Assembly: GCA_903830745.1 (NCBI GenBank)
Contig: CAIKVF010000087.1
Location: 1 to 15,069, forward strand
Direction of reading: 5' to 3'
Length of the DNA: 15,069 nt
Source: an uncultured Actinomycetes bacterium
Lineage (GTDB): Bacteria; Actinomycetota; Acidimicrobiia; Acidimicrobiales; RAAP-2
Shown here: piece by piece, positions 8,479-14,764 of the stretch
How the letters are laid out: each line of letters opens with the position of its first letter
Numbering within the stretch: the stretch's first letter is position 1
Notes under the pieces: generated by a model
Told to the model about the DNA's origin: nothing
Databases searched by the model: none
The model's input: the letters and a program-made list of their open reading frames with translations, nothing else
Translations under genes and position numbers: made by a program

Positions 8479-9215
8479 GACGTTCAGCCGATGAGCTGAA
8501 CAAAATGCGCAAGGCCGGCAAAGTTGTCGCCGAAATGCACGAAGCAACGAGGGCCGCTGTAAAGCCTGGCGTTACCTTGTTGCAGCTAAATGAAATCGCC
8601 GCAGAAGTTATTGCTAAGCGTGGCGCACGTTCAAACTTTCTCAACTACCACGGTTTCCCTGCAGTTATTTGCACGAGCCCGAACAACATGATTGTTCACG
8701 GTATCCCTGACGACACCAAGCTTCGAGAAGGCGACATCATCTCTATTGACTGTGGCGCAATCATCGAGGGCTACCACGGTGATGCTGCGTACACAATGGG
8801 GGTTGGAGAAATTAGTCCAGTTGCGAAGAAGCTCATTGAAATTACTGAGCGATCAATGTGGGCCGGTATCGAGCAACTAAAAGCGGGGAACCGCCTGCAC
8901 GAAGTTGGTCGTGCGGTACAGAACGTTGCAGAAGCTTCTGGATTCTCAGTTGTGCGTGAATACGTTGGTCACGCTATTGGAACTGCAATGCACGAACAAC
9001 CGCAAGTACCGAACTACTGGCCGGGATCTGGCGGACCAACACTTAAGACCGGCATGGTGTTTGCAATTGAACCAATGATCAACGTTGGAACAGCTGACAC
9101 GTACGTGCTGGACGATGGTTGGGGAGTAATGACCCAAGACGGCGAACTCTCTGCACACTTCGAACACACCATTGCCGTTACCGACAATGGACCAGAAGTC
9201 TTTACCGTTCTCTAG
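8475..9215 (+). CDS. map: Methionine aminopeptidase, type I
   Basis: Map removes the initiator methionine from new proteins and needs two divalent metals. All expected residues are present in the 246-residue product: His75 (VHGIPDD), Asp92 and Asp103 (SIDCG ... YHGDA), His166 (GHAIGT), His173 (MHEQP), Glu199 (AIEPM) and Glu230 (FEHTIAV). The start is GTG at 8475, overlapping the adk stop by 4 bases, with GAGG (about 8465-8468) at good spacing. No SH3-binding N-terminal extension is present. The stop TAG (9213-9215) is interlocked with that of the minus-strand gene. infA, its usual downstream partner, is separated from it here. Confidence 0.98.
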   Translation: MRRSADELNKMRKAGKVVAEMHEATRAAVKPGVTLLQLNEIAAEVIAKRGARSNFLNYHGFPAVICTSPNNMIVHGIPDDTKLREGDIISIDCGAIIEGYHGDAAYTMGVGEISPVAKKLIEITERSMWAGIEQLKAGNRLHEVGRAVQNVAEASGFSVVREYVGHAIGTAMHEQPQVPNYWPGSGGPTLKTGMVFAIEPMINVGTADTYVLDDGWGVMTQDGELSAHFEHTIAVTDNGPEVFTVL

Positions 9216-9670
9216 AGCTCGTCACTGCGGCGCTGGCTAACGAGCGCAATTTCAGTCCGGTTCGATAGTCCTAACTTGTCCAGAATCATTGAGACATAAT
9301 TTCTGACCGTGTTCTGAGACAAGTTAATAGTTTCCGCTATTTCTTTATTACTCATTCCTTCCGCCAGAAGCTCAAATACTCGTAGCTCTTGGGCGTTCAA
9401 TTGCTGTACTCGGAAATTTTCTTGGGCTCGGCGGTTTTCTCGCATCTGTAGGTGTTCGAGGTCGCTCTTGGTGAGAACGTGGGGGATGAGACTATTTATT
9501 ACCGCCGTGAGCTCGATATCAGCAGTTCGAAGCTGGTCCTTGGTGGCATTTGAGGCGATGTTTTCAAAGGCAATATCCAGTGCCGCGCGGGCCTTTGCGA
9601 GGTGACTCAGCACAGAATCAAGGTATTCACGCTCGGCCCGTTCTGGGGAGTGGGGGTTGAGTAAGGGCAT
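9212..9670 (-). CDS. Small LuxR/GerE-type helix-turn-helix regulator
   Basis: This 152-residue product ends in a clear LuxR/GerE DNA-binding domain (about residues 89-148): LNAQELRVFELLAEGMSNKE, then IAETINLSQNTVRNYVSMIL, then DKLGLSNRTE. The N-terminal 85 residues look helical and charged, with no recognisable receiver, PAS, GAF or autoinducer domain, so the signal it senses is unknown. The start is the ATG at 9670-9668, preceded on its own strand by a strong GGGAGG ribosome-binding site about 9 bases away. An open frame continues upstream to 9871, but that would cross the infA promoter and leader and reads as non-family sequence. It is the only minus-strand gene here, convergent with map and divergent from infA. 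It may regulate itself or infA, which is inference. Confidence 0.88.
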   Translation of the reverse strand: MPLLNPHSPERAEREYLDSVLSHLAKARAALDIAFENIASNATKDQLRTADIELTAVINSLIPHVLTKSDLEHLQMRENRRAQENFRVQQLNAQELRVFELLAEGMSNKEIAETINLSQNTVRNYVSMILDKLGLSNRTEIALVSQRRSDEL

Positions 9671-9688
9671 AGCCCCACCCTCCCACGT

Positions 9689-9728
9689 CCTGGCCCCAGT
9701 AGGTGGGCAGGGTAAAACCCGGGAATTT
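9689..9728. promoter_or_regulatory. Inverted repeats between luxR-type gene and infA, possible operator
   Basis: Three small dyads sit between the divergent starts. CCTG-g-CCC (9689-9696) pairs with GGGCAGG (9705-9711). GGGT/ACCC flank AAA at 9710-9720. A near-palindrome around CCCGGG lies at 9714-9728 with AAA/TTT arms. They lie just upstream of the infA -35 element and ahead of the LuxR-type coding start, where an autoregulatory site would be expected. No family consensus was recognised, so the operator role is only a suggestion. Confidence 0.3.
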
Positions 9729-9737
9729 AGGCCTGCT

Positions 9738-9766
9738 TTTGCGTTTTTCTGAAAATTCGGTAGAAT
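9738..9766 (+). promoter_or_regulatory. Likely sigma-70-type promoter for infA-rpmJ-rpsM...
   Basis: A -10 hexamer TAGAAT at 9761-9766 is preceded by TTTGCG at 9738-9743 with a 17-base spacer (or TTGCGT with 16). The stretch is clearly AT-richer than its surroundings. A promoter is needed here because the minus-strand gene breaks the operon upstream of infA. Transcription would start near 9772-9775, giving a leader of about 85-88 bases before the infA start codon. Confidence 0.6.
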
Positions 9767-9774
9767 AGTCAGCC

Positions 9775-9828
9775 GACCTCTTAAGAAGTACACGAGGTCA
9801 AACACGAGGAAGTTTTTGCTTCTTCGTG
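9775..9828 (+). promoter_or_regulatory. Structured 5' leader of the infA operon (two hairpins)
   Basis: Hairpin 1 pairs GACCTC (9775-9780) with GAGGTC (9794-9799) around a 13-base loop, at the very 5' end of the predicted transcript. Hairpin 2 pairs CACGAGGAAG (9803-9812) with CTTCTTCGTG (9819-9828), ten pairs with one G-U, around a six-base loop TTTTTG. The motif ACACGAGG occurs twice (9790-9797 and 9802-9809), so alternative pairings between the two hairpins are possible. No U-tract follows hairpin 2, so it is not an intrinsic terminator. The regulatory role is inferred. Confidence 0.5.
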
Positions 9829-9845
9829 CCCCGCATTCACGTAAC

Positions 9846-9861
9846 AAGGAGAAAGAACCTG
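9846..9861 (+). promoter_or_regulatory. Ribosome-binding site that sets a CTG start for infA
   Basis: AAGGAG at 9846-9851 is followed, after seven bases, by CTG at 9859-9861. The spacing is ideal, and the frame gives the normal IF1 N-terminus. The only upstream in-frame alternative, GTG at 9826, has no suitable Shine-Dalgarno at proper spacing and lies in the stem of hairpin 2. The next in-frame ATG is deep inside the conserved core. Confidence 0.75.
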
Positions 9862-10083
9862 AGTAAGCCAAAGGAAGATGCGTTCACCGTTGAGGGAACT
9901 GTCGTCGAGCCTCTACCAAATGCAATGTTTCGAGTTGAACTCGAGAACGGTTACACCGTCCTCGCTCACAGCTCAGGAAAAATGCGCATGCACCGCATCC
10001 GTATTCTCCCAGGAGACAAAGTACAAGTTGAGATCACTCCATACGACATGACACGCGGCCGTATTACCTACCGCTACAAATAA
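9859..10083 (+). CDS. infA: Translation initiation factor IF-1 (apparent CTG start)
   Basis: IF1 is an OB-fold (S1-like) protein that binds the 30S A-site and, with IF2 and IF3, controls initiator tRNA selection. From CTG at 9859 the product is 74 residues, the family length. It carries the near-invariant run [20 protein letters not shown] (11-30), then [20 protein letters not shown] and [13 protein letters not shown]. Starting at GTG 9826 would add eleven residues ([10 protein letters not shown] after the Met) that are not part of the family. CTG is rare as a start and may keep IF1 synthesis low or make it sensitive to initiation factor levels, which is inference. rpmJ follows after 31 bases. 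Confidence 0.95.
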   Translation: MSKPKEDAFTVEGTVVEPLPNAMFRVELENGYTVLAHSSGKMRMHRIRILPGDKVQVEITPYDMTRGRITYRYK

Positions 10084-10114
10084 CTCAAGTTCTTAGAGAT
10101 CGAGAAAGAAAAAC

Positions 10115-10228
10115 ATGAAAGTTCGCGCGAGCGTAAAGCCCATGTGTGAGAAGTGCAAAGTCATTCGACGAGAAGGTCACGTCCGCGTGATCTGCGATAA
10201 CCCACGCCACAAGCAGCGTCAGGGCTAG
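10115..10228 (+). CDS. rpmJ: 50S ribosomal protein L36, zinc-binding form
   Basis: L36 is the smallest 50S protein, 37 residues here: [20 protein letters not shown] followed by [17 protein letters not shown]. It carries the zinc ligands Cys11, Cys14, Cys27 and His32 (C-x2-C-x12-C-x4-H), so it is the C+ form. A weak GAGAAAG ribosome-binding site precedes the ATG at 10115. The infA-rpmJ-rpsM order is standard. The TAG stop is embedded in the AGGAG (10227-10231) used by rpsM, so rpsM initiation may depend on ribosomes finishing rpmJ. Confidence 0.97.
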   Translation: MKVRASVKPMCEKCKVIRREGHVRVICDNPRHKQRQG

Positions 10229-10238
10229 GAGAAAAAAG

Positions 10239-10616
10239 ATGGCCCGTATTGCAGGAGTAGACATCCCACGCGACAAGCGCACGGTGATTTCACTTACATA
10301 TATTTTTGGTGTTGGACCGACAAAGGCTAAGCAGGCTTGCGAAGCTACCGGTATCGACGAGTCAACTCGCGTGAAGGACTTAAGCGAAGCTGACGTCAAC
10401 AAGCTTCGTGCGTACATTGACCAGAACATCACTGTTGAAGGTGACCTTCGACGTGACGTTGCACAAGACATCAAGCGCAAGATGGAAATTAACTGCCTCC
10501 AAGGAGTCCGTCACCGCAAGGGTCTGCCTGTTCGTGGACAGCGTACCCGCACAAATGCTCGTACCCGTAAGGGACCAAAGCGCACAGTCGCTGGTAAGAA
10601 GAAGGTCGTTAAGTAA
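10239..10616 (+). CDS. rpsM: 30S ribosomal protein S13
   Basis: S13 sits in the 30S head, contacts P-site tRNA and forms bridges to the central protuberance. The 125-residue product begins [14 protein letters not shown], has the helix-two-turn-helix region ([19 protein letters not shown], 24-42), and ends with the basic tail after [25 protein letters not shown] ends seven bases before the ATG. The stop overlaps the rpsK ATG by one base (TAATG). It is the first gene of the alpha-operon type block. Confidence 0.98.
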   Translation: MARIAGVDIPRDKRTVISLTYIFGVGPTKAKQACEATGIDESTRVKDLSEADVNKLRAYIDQNITVEGDLRRDVAQDIKRKMEINCLQGVRHRKGLPVRGQRTRTNARTRKGPKRTVAGKKKVVK

Positions 10617-11017
10617 TGGCAACCGCTAAGCCGTCAGCAGCTCGTAAGACTCGTAAGAAGGAACGTAAGAACGTTGCCTTCGGCGTGGCTCACATCAAGA
10701 GCTCGTTCAACAACACAATCGTGTCAATCACTGACCCAGAAGGAAACGTCCTTTCATGGGCTTCATCTGGTCAGGTCGGCTTTAAGGGTTCACGTAAGTC
10801 AACTCCTTACGCTGCACAGCTCGCTGCTGAAAAGTGCGCGCGTGCTGCAATTGAACACGGCATCAAGAAGGTAGACGTACTGGTTCGTGGTCCAGGCTCT
10901 GGCCGTGAGACTGCAATTCGCTCACTCGCTGCTGCGGGTATTGAAGTAGTGAAGATCCAAGACGTAACACCACTAGCTCACAATGGTTGCCGCCCTAAGA
11001 AGCGCAAGCGAGGTTAA
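10616..11017 (+). CDS. rpsK: 30S ribosomal protein S11
   Basis: S11 forms part of the 30S platform near the mRNA exit and E-site. The product is 133 residues with a basic N-terminus ([11 protein letters not shown]). The family core is visible as [20 protein letters not shown], followed by [20 protein letters not shown]. The C-terminus [18 protein letters not shown] is diagnostic. It overlaps rpsM by one base and is followed by rpsD after 6 bases. Confidence 0.98.
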   Translation: MATAKPSAARKTRKKERKNVAFGVAHIKSSFNNTIVSITDPEGNVLSWASSGQVGFKGSRKSTPYAAQLAAEKCARAAIEHGIKKVDVLVRGPGSGRETAIRSLAAAGIEVVKIQDVTPLAHNGCRPKKRKRG

Positions 11018-11023
11018 GGAAAA

Positions 11024-11668
11024 ATGGCTCGTTATACAGGACCAGTTTGCCGACTCTGTCGTCGCGAACGTACAAAGTTGTACTTGAAGGGTGAGCGTTG
11101 CTTCACCTTGAAGTGCCCAGTCTCAGAAAACTCTGACCGTCAGAAGCGTGCATTCCCACCTGGAATGCACGGTGCTAACCGTCAGCGTCAAGGCTCTGAA
11201 TACCTTGGCCAGCTTCGTGAGAAGCAGAAGGCTCGTCGTATTTACGGTCTTCTCGAAAAGCAGTTCCGCAACCTCTACGAAGAAGCAAGCCGTCGTCCTG
11301 GTATCACCGGAACAAACTTGCTTCAGTTCCTCGAGCTTCGTCTCGACAATGTTGCGTACCGCGCAGGTTGGGGTGCATCACGCGCTCAGGCCCGTCAGCT
11401 TGTTCGTCACGGTCACGTGACTATTAACGGCAAGCGCGTAACTATTCCTTCGTACCGTGTGCGTCCTGGCGAAGTTATTGCTCTTAAGGCAGTTACTCGC
11501 GAGAACTTCAACGTCAAGCGCAATGCTGACGTTCTTGAGCGCAACGTACCAGGCTGGTTGGAAACTTCTGAGAACGGCTTTGCAGTTACCGTTCGCGTTG
11601 TTCCAGCTCGCGAGCAGATCACCGAAACCATCCAAGAGCAACTCATCGTTGAGTTGTACTCCAAGTAA
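11024..11668 (+). CDS. rpsD: 30S ribosomal protein S4, zinc-binding (C+) form
   Basis: S4 nucleates 30S assembly on 16S rRNA and is at the mRNA entry. The 214-residue product starts MARYTGPVCRLCRRE and has four cysteines at 9, 12, 26 and 31, the zinc-finger pattern seen in Thermus thermophilus S4. Mycobacterial S4, as I recall it, lacks them. The S4 RNA-binding domain follows (about 106-165) with ELRLDNVAYRAGW, ARQLVRHGHVTING and PSYRVRPGE. The end EQLIVELYSK is conserved. In E. coli S4 represses the alpha operon; I did not recognise its pseudoknot target here. Confidence 0.98.
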   Translation: MARYTGPVCRLCRRERTKLYLKGERCFTLKCPVSENSDRQKRAFPPGMHGANRQRQGSEYLGQLREKQKARRIYGLLEKQFRNLYEEASRRPGITGTNLLQFLELRLDNVAYRAGWGASRAQARQLVRHGHVTINGKRVTIPSYRVRPGEVIALKAVTRENFNVKRNADVLERNVPGWLETSENGFAVTVRVVPAREQITETIQEQLIVELYSK

Positions 11669-11690
11669 CCGAAAGACTTAAGGAGTCCCC

Positions 11691-12632
11691 ATGCTTATTA
11701 TCCAACGCCCAACAATCGAAGCCCTCGGCGACGAAGTAAACAACACCCAATCATTTGGCATCGGGCCACTCGACCCAGGATTTGGTCACACGCTTGGTAA
11801 CTCACTGCGTCGCACCCTTCTTTCGTCGATCCCAGGTGCTGCTGCAACACGCGTGAAGTTTGACGCTGTGCTGCACGAATTTGGTGTTATCGAAGGTGTT
11901 AAGGAAGACGTTCAGGACATCTGCCTTAACTTGAAGGACCTCCTTCTTATTGTTCACTCAGACGAGCCAGTAACACTTCGTCTCGACAAGAAGACTGAAG
12001 GACCTGTTACTGCACGTGACCTTTCAACAACTGCTGACGTTGAGATTCTCAACCCAGACCTTCACCTTGCTTACATCACTTCTTCAAAGTCATCACTTAG
12101 CTTCGAGCTCACAGTAGAGCGCGGCAAGGGATACGTAGGAGCTGAAGGCAACAAGGGTTCTTCAACCATTGGTGTTATTCCACTCGACGCAATCTTCACG
12201 CCAGTACGTCGTGTGAGCTTCGAAATCTTCCCAGTTCGTGTTGAGCAGTCAAAGGACTTTGACCGTCTCGTTATCGAAATCGAAACTGACGGAACCGTAA
12301 GCCCACAAGAATCACTCGCTTCAGCCGGAAAGACACTCGGTTCACTTGTTGAACTGATTGGTGACTTTGACAACGAAGCACCAGCTCTTGAGCTTGGTGA
12401 CGTTGGATCAGCACAAGCTGCAGCTTCTGAGCTTGACATCCGAATTGAAGAACTCGGCCTTACCGAGCGTTCACGTAACTGCCTTAAGCGCGCTGGCATC
12501 AACACAATTGCTCAGCTCGTTAACGCAACAGAGCGTGACCTCACATCAATCACAAACTTCGGTGCTACATCACTGAAGGACGTGAATGACCGCCTCGAAG
12601 AGCGTGGTCTTTCACTTCGACTAGAGGACTAA
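11691..12632 (+). CDS. rpoA: DNA-directed RNA polymerase subunit alpha
   Basis: RpoA dimerises to scaffold the RNA polymerase core and contacts promoters and activators. The 313-residue product has the N-terminal dimerisation domain ([20 protein letters not shown], 28-47; ending near residue 230). The C-terminal helix-hairpin-helix domain (about 247-310) reads [19 protein letters not shown] then LEERGLSLR. The Arg in TERSRNCLK corresponds to the DNA-contacting Arg265 of E. coli. AAGGAG at 11680-11685 precedes the ATG. rplQ follows after 2 bases, the canonical order. Confidence 0.98.
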   Translation: MLIIQRPTIEALGDEVNNTQSFGIGPLDPGFGHTLGNSLRRTLLSSIPGAAATRVKFDAVLHEFGVIEGVKEDVQDICLNLKDLLLIVHSDEPVTLRLDKKTEGPVTARDLSTTADVEILNPDLHLAYITSSKSSLSFELTVERGKGYVGAEGNKGSSTIGVIPLDAIFTPVRRVSFEIFPVRVEQSKDFDRLVIEIETDGTVSPQESLASAGKTLGSLVELIGDFDNEAPALELGDVGSAQAAASELDIRIEELGLTERSRNCLKRAGINTIAQLVNATERDLTSITNFGATSLKDVNDRLEERGLSLRLED

Positions 12633-12634
12633 TT

Positions 12635-12997
12635 ATGTTAGGTGCACCAAAAAAGGGCAAGCGTTTCGGCGGCAGCTCAGCTCACCAGAAGGCAATGTAC
12701 GCAAACCTTGTTTCGTCACTCATTGCTGCTGAAGGCATCGTTACAACAGAAGCTAAGGCCAAGGCCCTTCGTCCCATCGTGGAGAAGGTCGTAACCGCAG
12801 CCAAGAACTCCCCAGAGGGTTCAGTTCACGCTCAGCGTCGTGTCGTTGCGTTCATTCGCGACAAGGACATGGCTCACAAGTTGTTCACTGAGATTGCTCC
12901 TCGTTACAAGGAGCGTCCTGGTGGTTACACCCGCATCTTGAAGCTTGGGCCGCGTCAGGGTGACAATGCCCCTATGGCGCGCATTGAGTTCGTTTGA
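12635..12997 (+). CDS. rplQ: 50S ribosomal protein L17
   Basis: L17 lies around the exit tunnel on the 50S solvent side. The 120-residue product has the family start [20 protein letters not shown] (9-28), the [18 protein letters not shown] block and the ending [12 protein letters not shown]. It starts 2 bases after rpoA, as usual for the end of the alpha operon. Its last 32 bases are shared with the predicted start of truA in another frame. Confidence 0.98.
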   Translation: MLGAPKKGKRFGGSSAHQKAMYANLVSSLIAAEGIVTTEAKAKALRPIVEKVVTAAKNSPEGSVHAQRRVVAFIRDKDMAHKLFTEIAPRYKERPGGYTRILKLGPRQGDNAPMARIEFV

Positions 12998-13853
12998 TCC
13001 ATCAGTAGTCGCTACCGAAAGGTGGCGTCTTGACCTCGCCTATGACGGTAGAGGTATCAGTGGATTCGCCTATCAGCCAGAAGTCACAACAGTTGTTGGG
13101 TTACTTCGCGTCGCGCTAGCAACAACACTTCGCCTAAAAGAAGAACCAGACATTATTGGTGCTGGTCGAACTGACGCTGGCGTGCACGCATTCGCACAAG
13201 TTGTTCACGTTGATCTACCTGTTCAGTTCTTTCCCGACGAACGCGGTGAACCAGTGCAGCGTCTCCTCAGTTCACTCAACATGCAACTACGTGGACAGAT
13301 CAGTGTCCTTAAAGCGCAGCGTGTGAGCGGGGATTTTGATGCTCGTCGCTCTGCACTGTGGCGCGAATATCGTTACCTCGTTTTTGAATCAGATTCTCCT
13401 GCACTAGCGCTAACGAGCAGCTTCGCGTGGAGCGTTGAAGGACCACTCGACATTGACGCCATGAATCGAGCTGGCCAGCAGTGCGTTGGAACATATGACT
13501 TTCGCTCATTTTGTCGCCGCCCTACAAACGCTGGTCCAGAAGATCCTCTGCTTCGCCGTGTCATTTCAGTGAACTGGGAAAGGGTCCCTGACGAGTGGGC
13601 CATGAGTCCAACTGGGGACCCGGTCCTTCGCCTCAACATCCGGGCTCAGTCTTTTTGCCACAACATGGTTCGCAATCTGGTCTCCACCATGGTCGCCGTA
13701 GGGCGAGGGGACATTCCCGAAAACACCATTAAAGACCGCCTGGAGACCCCTCAGAGGGACCATTTGCCATCGGCGGCCCCACCCGAGGGTCTGAGCCTTA
13801 TTGGGGTCGGATACGAGGAATTTGCTGGCGGACCCTCCGGTTTCGTAAGATAG
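12966..13853 (+). CDS. truA: tRNA pseudouridine(38-40) synthase TruA
   Basis: TruA converts uridines 38-40 in the tRNA anticodon arm to pseudouridine. The catalytic Asp is in [11 protein letters not shown] (Asp70 from this start). Other family blocks are [19 protein letters not shown] near the N-terminus, [17 protein letters not shown], and [20 protein letters not shown] near the C-terminus. From ATG 12966 the product is 295 residues. An ATG at 12945 or a TTG at 12984 are alternatives, and no strong ribosome-binding site separates them. The gene begins within the last 32 bases of rplQ. Its last third is rich in G and C runs compared with neighbouring genes. Confidence 0.95.
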   Translation: MPLWRALSSFDPSVVATERWRLDLAYDGRGISGFAYQPEVTTVVGLLRVALATTLRLKEEPDIIGAGRTDAGVHAFAQVVHVDLPVQFFPDERGEPVQRLLSSLNMQLRGQISVLKAQRVSGDFDARRSALWREYRYLVFESDSPALALTSSFAWSVEGPLDIDAMNRAGQQCVGTYDFRSFCRRPTNAGPEDPLLRRVISVNWERVPDEWAMSPTGDPVLRLNIRAQSFCHNMVRNLVSTMVAVGRGDIPENTIKDRLETPQRDHLPSAAPPEGLSLIGVGYEEFAGGPSGFVR

Positions 13854-13910
13854 AGAGTCCCTTAGGAGTCCCACGCTGGTGACCCCCTAAAGATCGCTGA
13901 AAGAAGAATT
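13822..13910 (+). promoter_or_regulatory. Possible promoter and leader for rplM-rpsI
   Basis: TTGCTG (13822-13827) and TAAGAT (13846-13851), 18 bases apart at the end of truA, could be a promoter. Transcripts would start near 13858. The 57-base gap that follows contains two copies of GAGTCCC (13855-13861 and 13866-13872). It also has AGGAG (13864-13868) ahead of a possible tiny reading frame, GTG ACC CCC TAA (13879-13890). In E. coli L13 controls its own operon through the leader, so a leader here is reasonable, but both elements are weak by eye. Confidence 0.3.
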
Positions 13911-14357
13911 GTGAAGACCTTTACTCCAAAAACAGCCGAGATTTCTCGCGACTGGTTAGTCATCGACGCAGAAGGACTTGTCCTTGGCCGCGTGGCAACA
14001 GTTGCTGCTTCACTACTTCGCGGAAAGCACCGCGTCTTCTTTGCTCCACACATGGACATGGGCGACAACGTCATCATCATCAACGCAGACAAAGTAGTTA
14101 TTACCGCTAACAAGGCAACACAAAACTTCCGTTACCGTCACTCTGGTTACCCAGGTGGAATTCGTTCAACCTCATGGGGAACACTTCTTGCCGACGACCC
14201 AGAGAAGCTCGTGTACGAAGCAGTTAAGGGAATGATTCCTAAGAACCGTCTTGGTCGTCAAGTAATGATGAAGCTTCACGTTTACAAGGGCGCAGAGCAC
14301 CCACACATTGCTCAAGCACCACAGAAGTACGACACCTCGGCAATCCGCCGCGGTTAA
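13911..14357 (+). CDS. rplM: 50S ribosomal protein L13
   Basis: L13 is an early assembly protein of the 50S subunit that binds 23S rRNA. The 148-residue product, with a GTG start at 13911, begins MKTFTPKTAEISRDWLVIDA. It contains LVLGRVATVAASLLRGKHR (24-42), RYRHSGYPGG, and the MIPKNRLGRQ...LHVYKGAEHPH segment that marks the family. The ribosome-binding site is a weak GAAAGAAG (13899-13906). rpsI follows 11 bases later, the universal L13-S9 pair. Confidence 0.98.
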   Translation: MKTFTPKTAEISRDWLVIDAEGLVLGRVATVAASLLRGKHRVFFAPHMDMGDNVIIINADKVVITANKATQNFRYRHSGYPGGIRSTSWGTLLADDPEKLVYEAVKGMIPKNRLGRQVMMKLHVYKGAEHPHIAQAPQKYDTSAIRRG

Positions 14358-14368
14358 GGAGAAAATTC

Positions 14369-14764
14369 GTGTCAACAATTCCACTCACACAAACAACTGG
14401 CCGCCGCAAGGAAGCAGTTGCTCGCGTACGTCTTCGTCCAGGAACTGGAACGATCACCATTAACTCACGCGCATTCGACAACTACTTCACATCAGCAACA
14501 CACCGCCAGATGGTGATGGAACCACTTCGTCTTACTGACCAACAGCAGACCTACGACATCGACGTAACAATCGAAGGTGGCGGAACTGCAGGACAGGCCG
14601 GAGCACTTCGACTTGGAATCGCACGTTCACTTCTTGAGCTCGACGAAGCAACTCGTCCAGCACTTAAGAAGGCCGGACTCCTTACTCGTGACTCACGTAA
14701 GAAGGAATCGAAGAAGTACGGTCTCAAGAAGGCCCGTAAGGCGCCTCAGTACTCAAAGCGTTAA
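14369..14764 (+). CDS. rpsI: 30S ribosomal protein S9
   Basis: S9 is in the 30S head, and its C-terminal tail reaches the P-site tRNA anticodon. The 131-residue product uses a GTG start with AGGAG just upstream (overlapping the region after the rplM stop). It has GRRKEAVARVRLRPGTG (11-27), the GGGTAGQAGALRLGIARSLL block, and the conserved end KKYGLKKARKAPQYSKR, whose last Lys-Arg touches tRNA. The TAA overlaps the glmM ATG by one base. Confidence 0.98.
   Translation: MSTIPLTQTTGRRKEAVARVRLRPGTGTITINSRAFDNYFTSATHRQMVMEPLRLTDQQQTYDIDVTIEGGGTAGQAGALRLGIARSLLELDEATRPALKKAGLLTRDSRKKESKKYGLKKARKAPQYSKR

Noticed and set aside
9803..9828. Hairpin read as an intrinsic terminator
   Set aside because: It is followed by CCCCGCATTCAC rather than a T-run, and it lies between the promoter and the start of an essential operon.
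9826..9858. GTG start at 9826 for infA (eleven extra residues)
   Set aside because: No well-spaced Shine-Dalgarno; the GTG lies in a ten-pair stem, and the added residues are foreign to IF1.
9671..9871. Upstream open extension of the LuxR-type frame on the minus strand
   Set aside because: It would cross the infA promoter, leader and start. The ATG at 9670 has a strong GGGAGG site, and the extra 67 residues show no family features.
12071..12505. Open frame of 144 codons on the minus strand within rpoA
   Set aside because: Ser/Arg/Pro-rich shadow of rpoA codon usage with no ribosome-binding site or family signal.
12945..12965. Earlier ATG for truA at 12945
   Set aside because: It would lengthen the overlap with rplQ and adds nothing conserved. 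It is not excluded, only less likely than 12966.
13373..13874. Overlapping minus-strand open frames within truA
   Set aside because: They are antisense to conserved truA sequence and are explained by its GC-rich codons.
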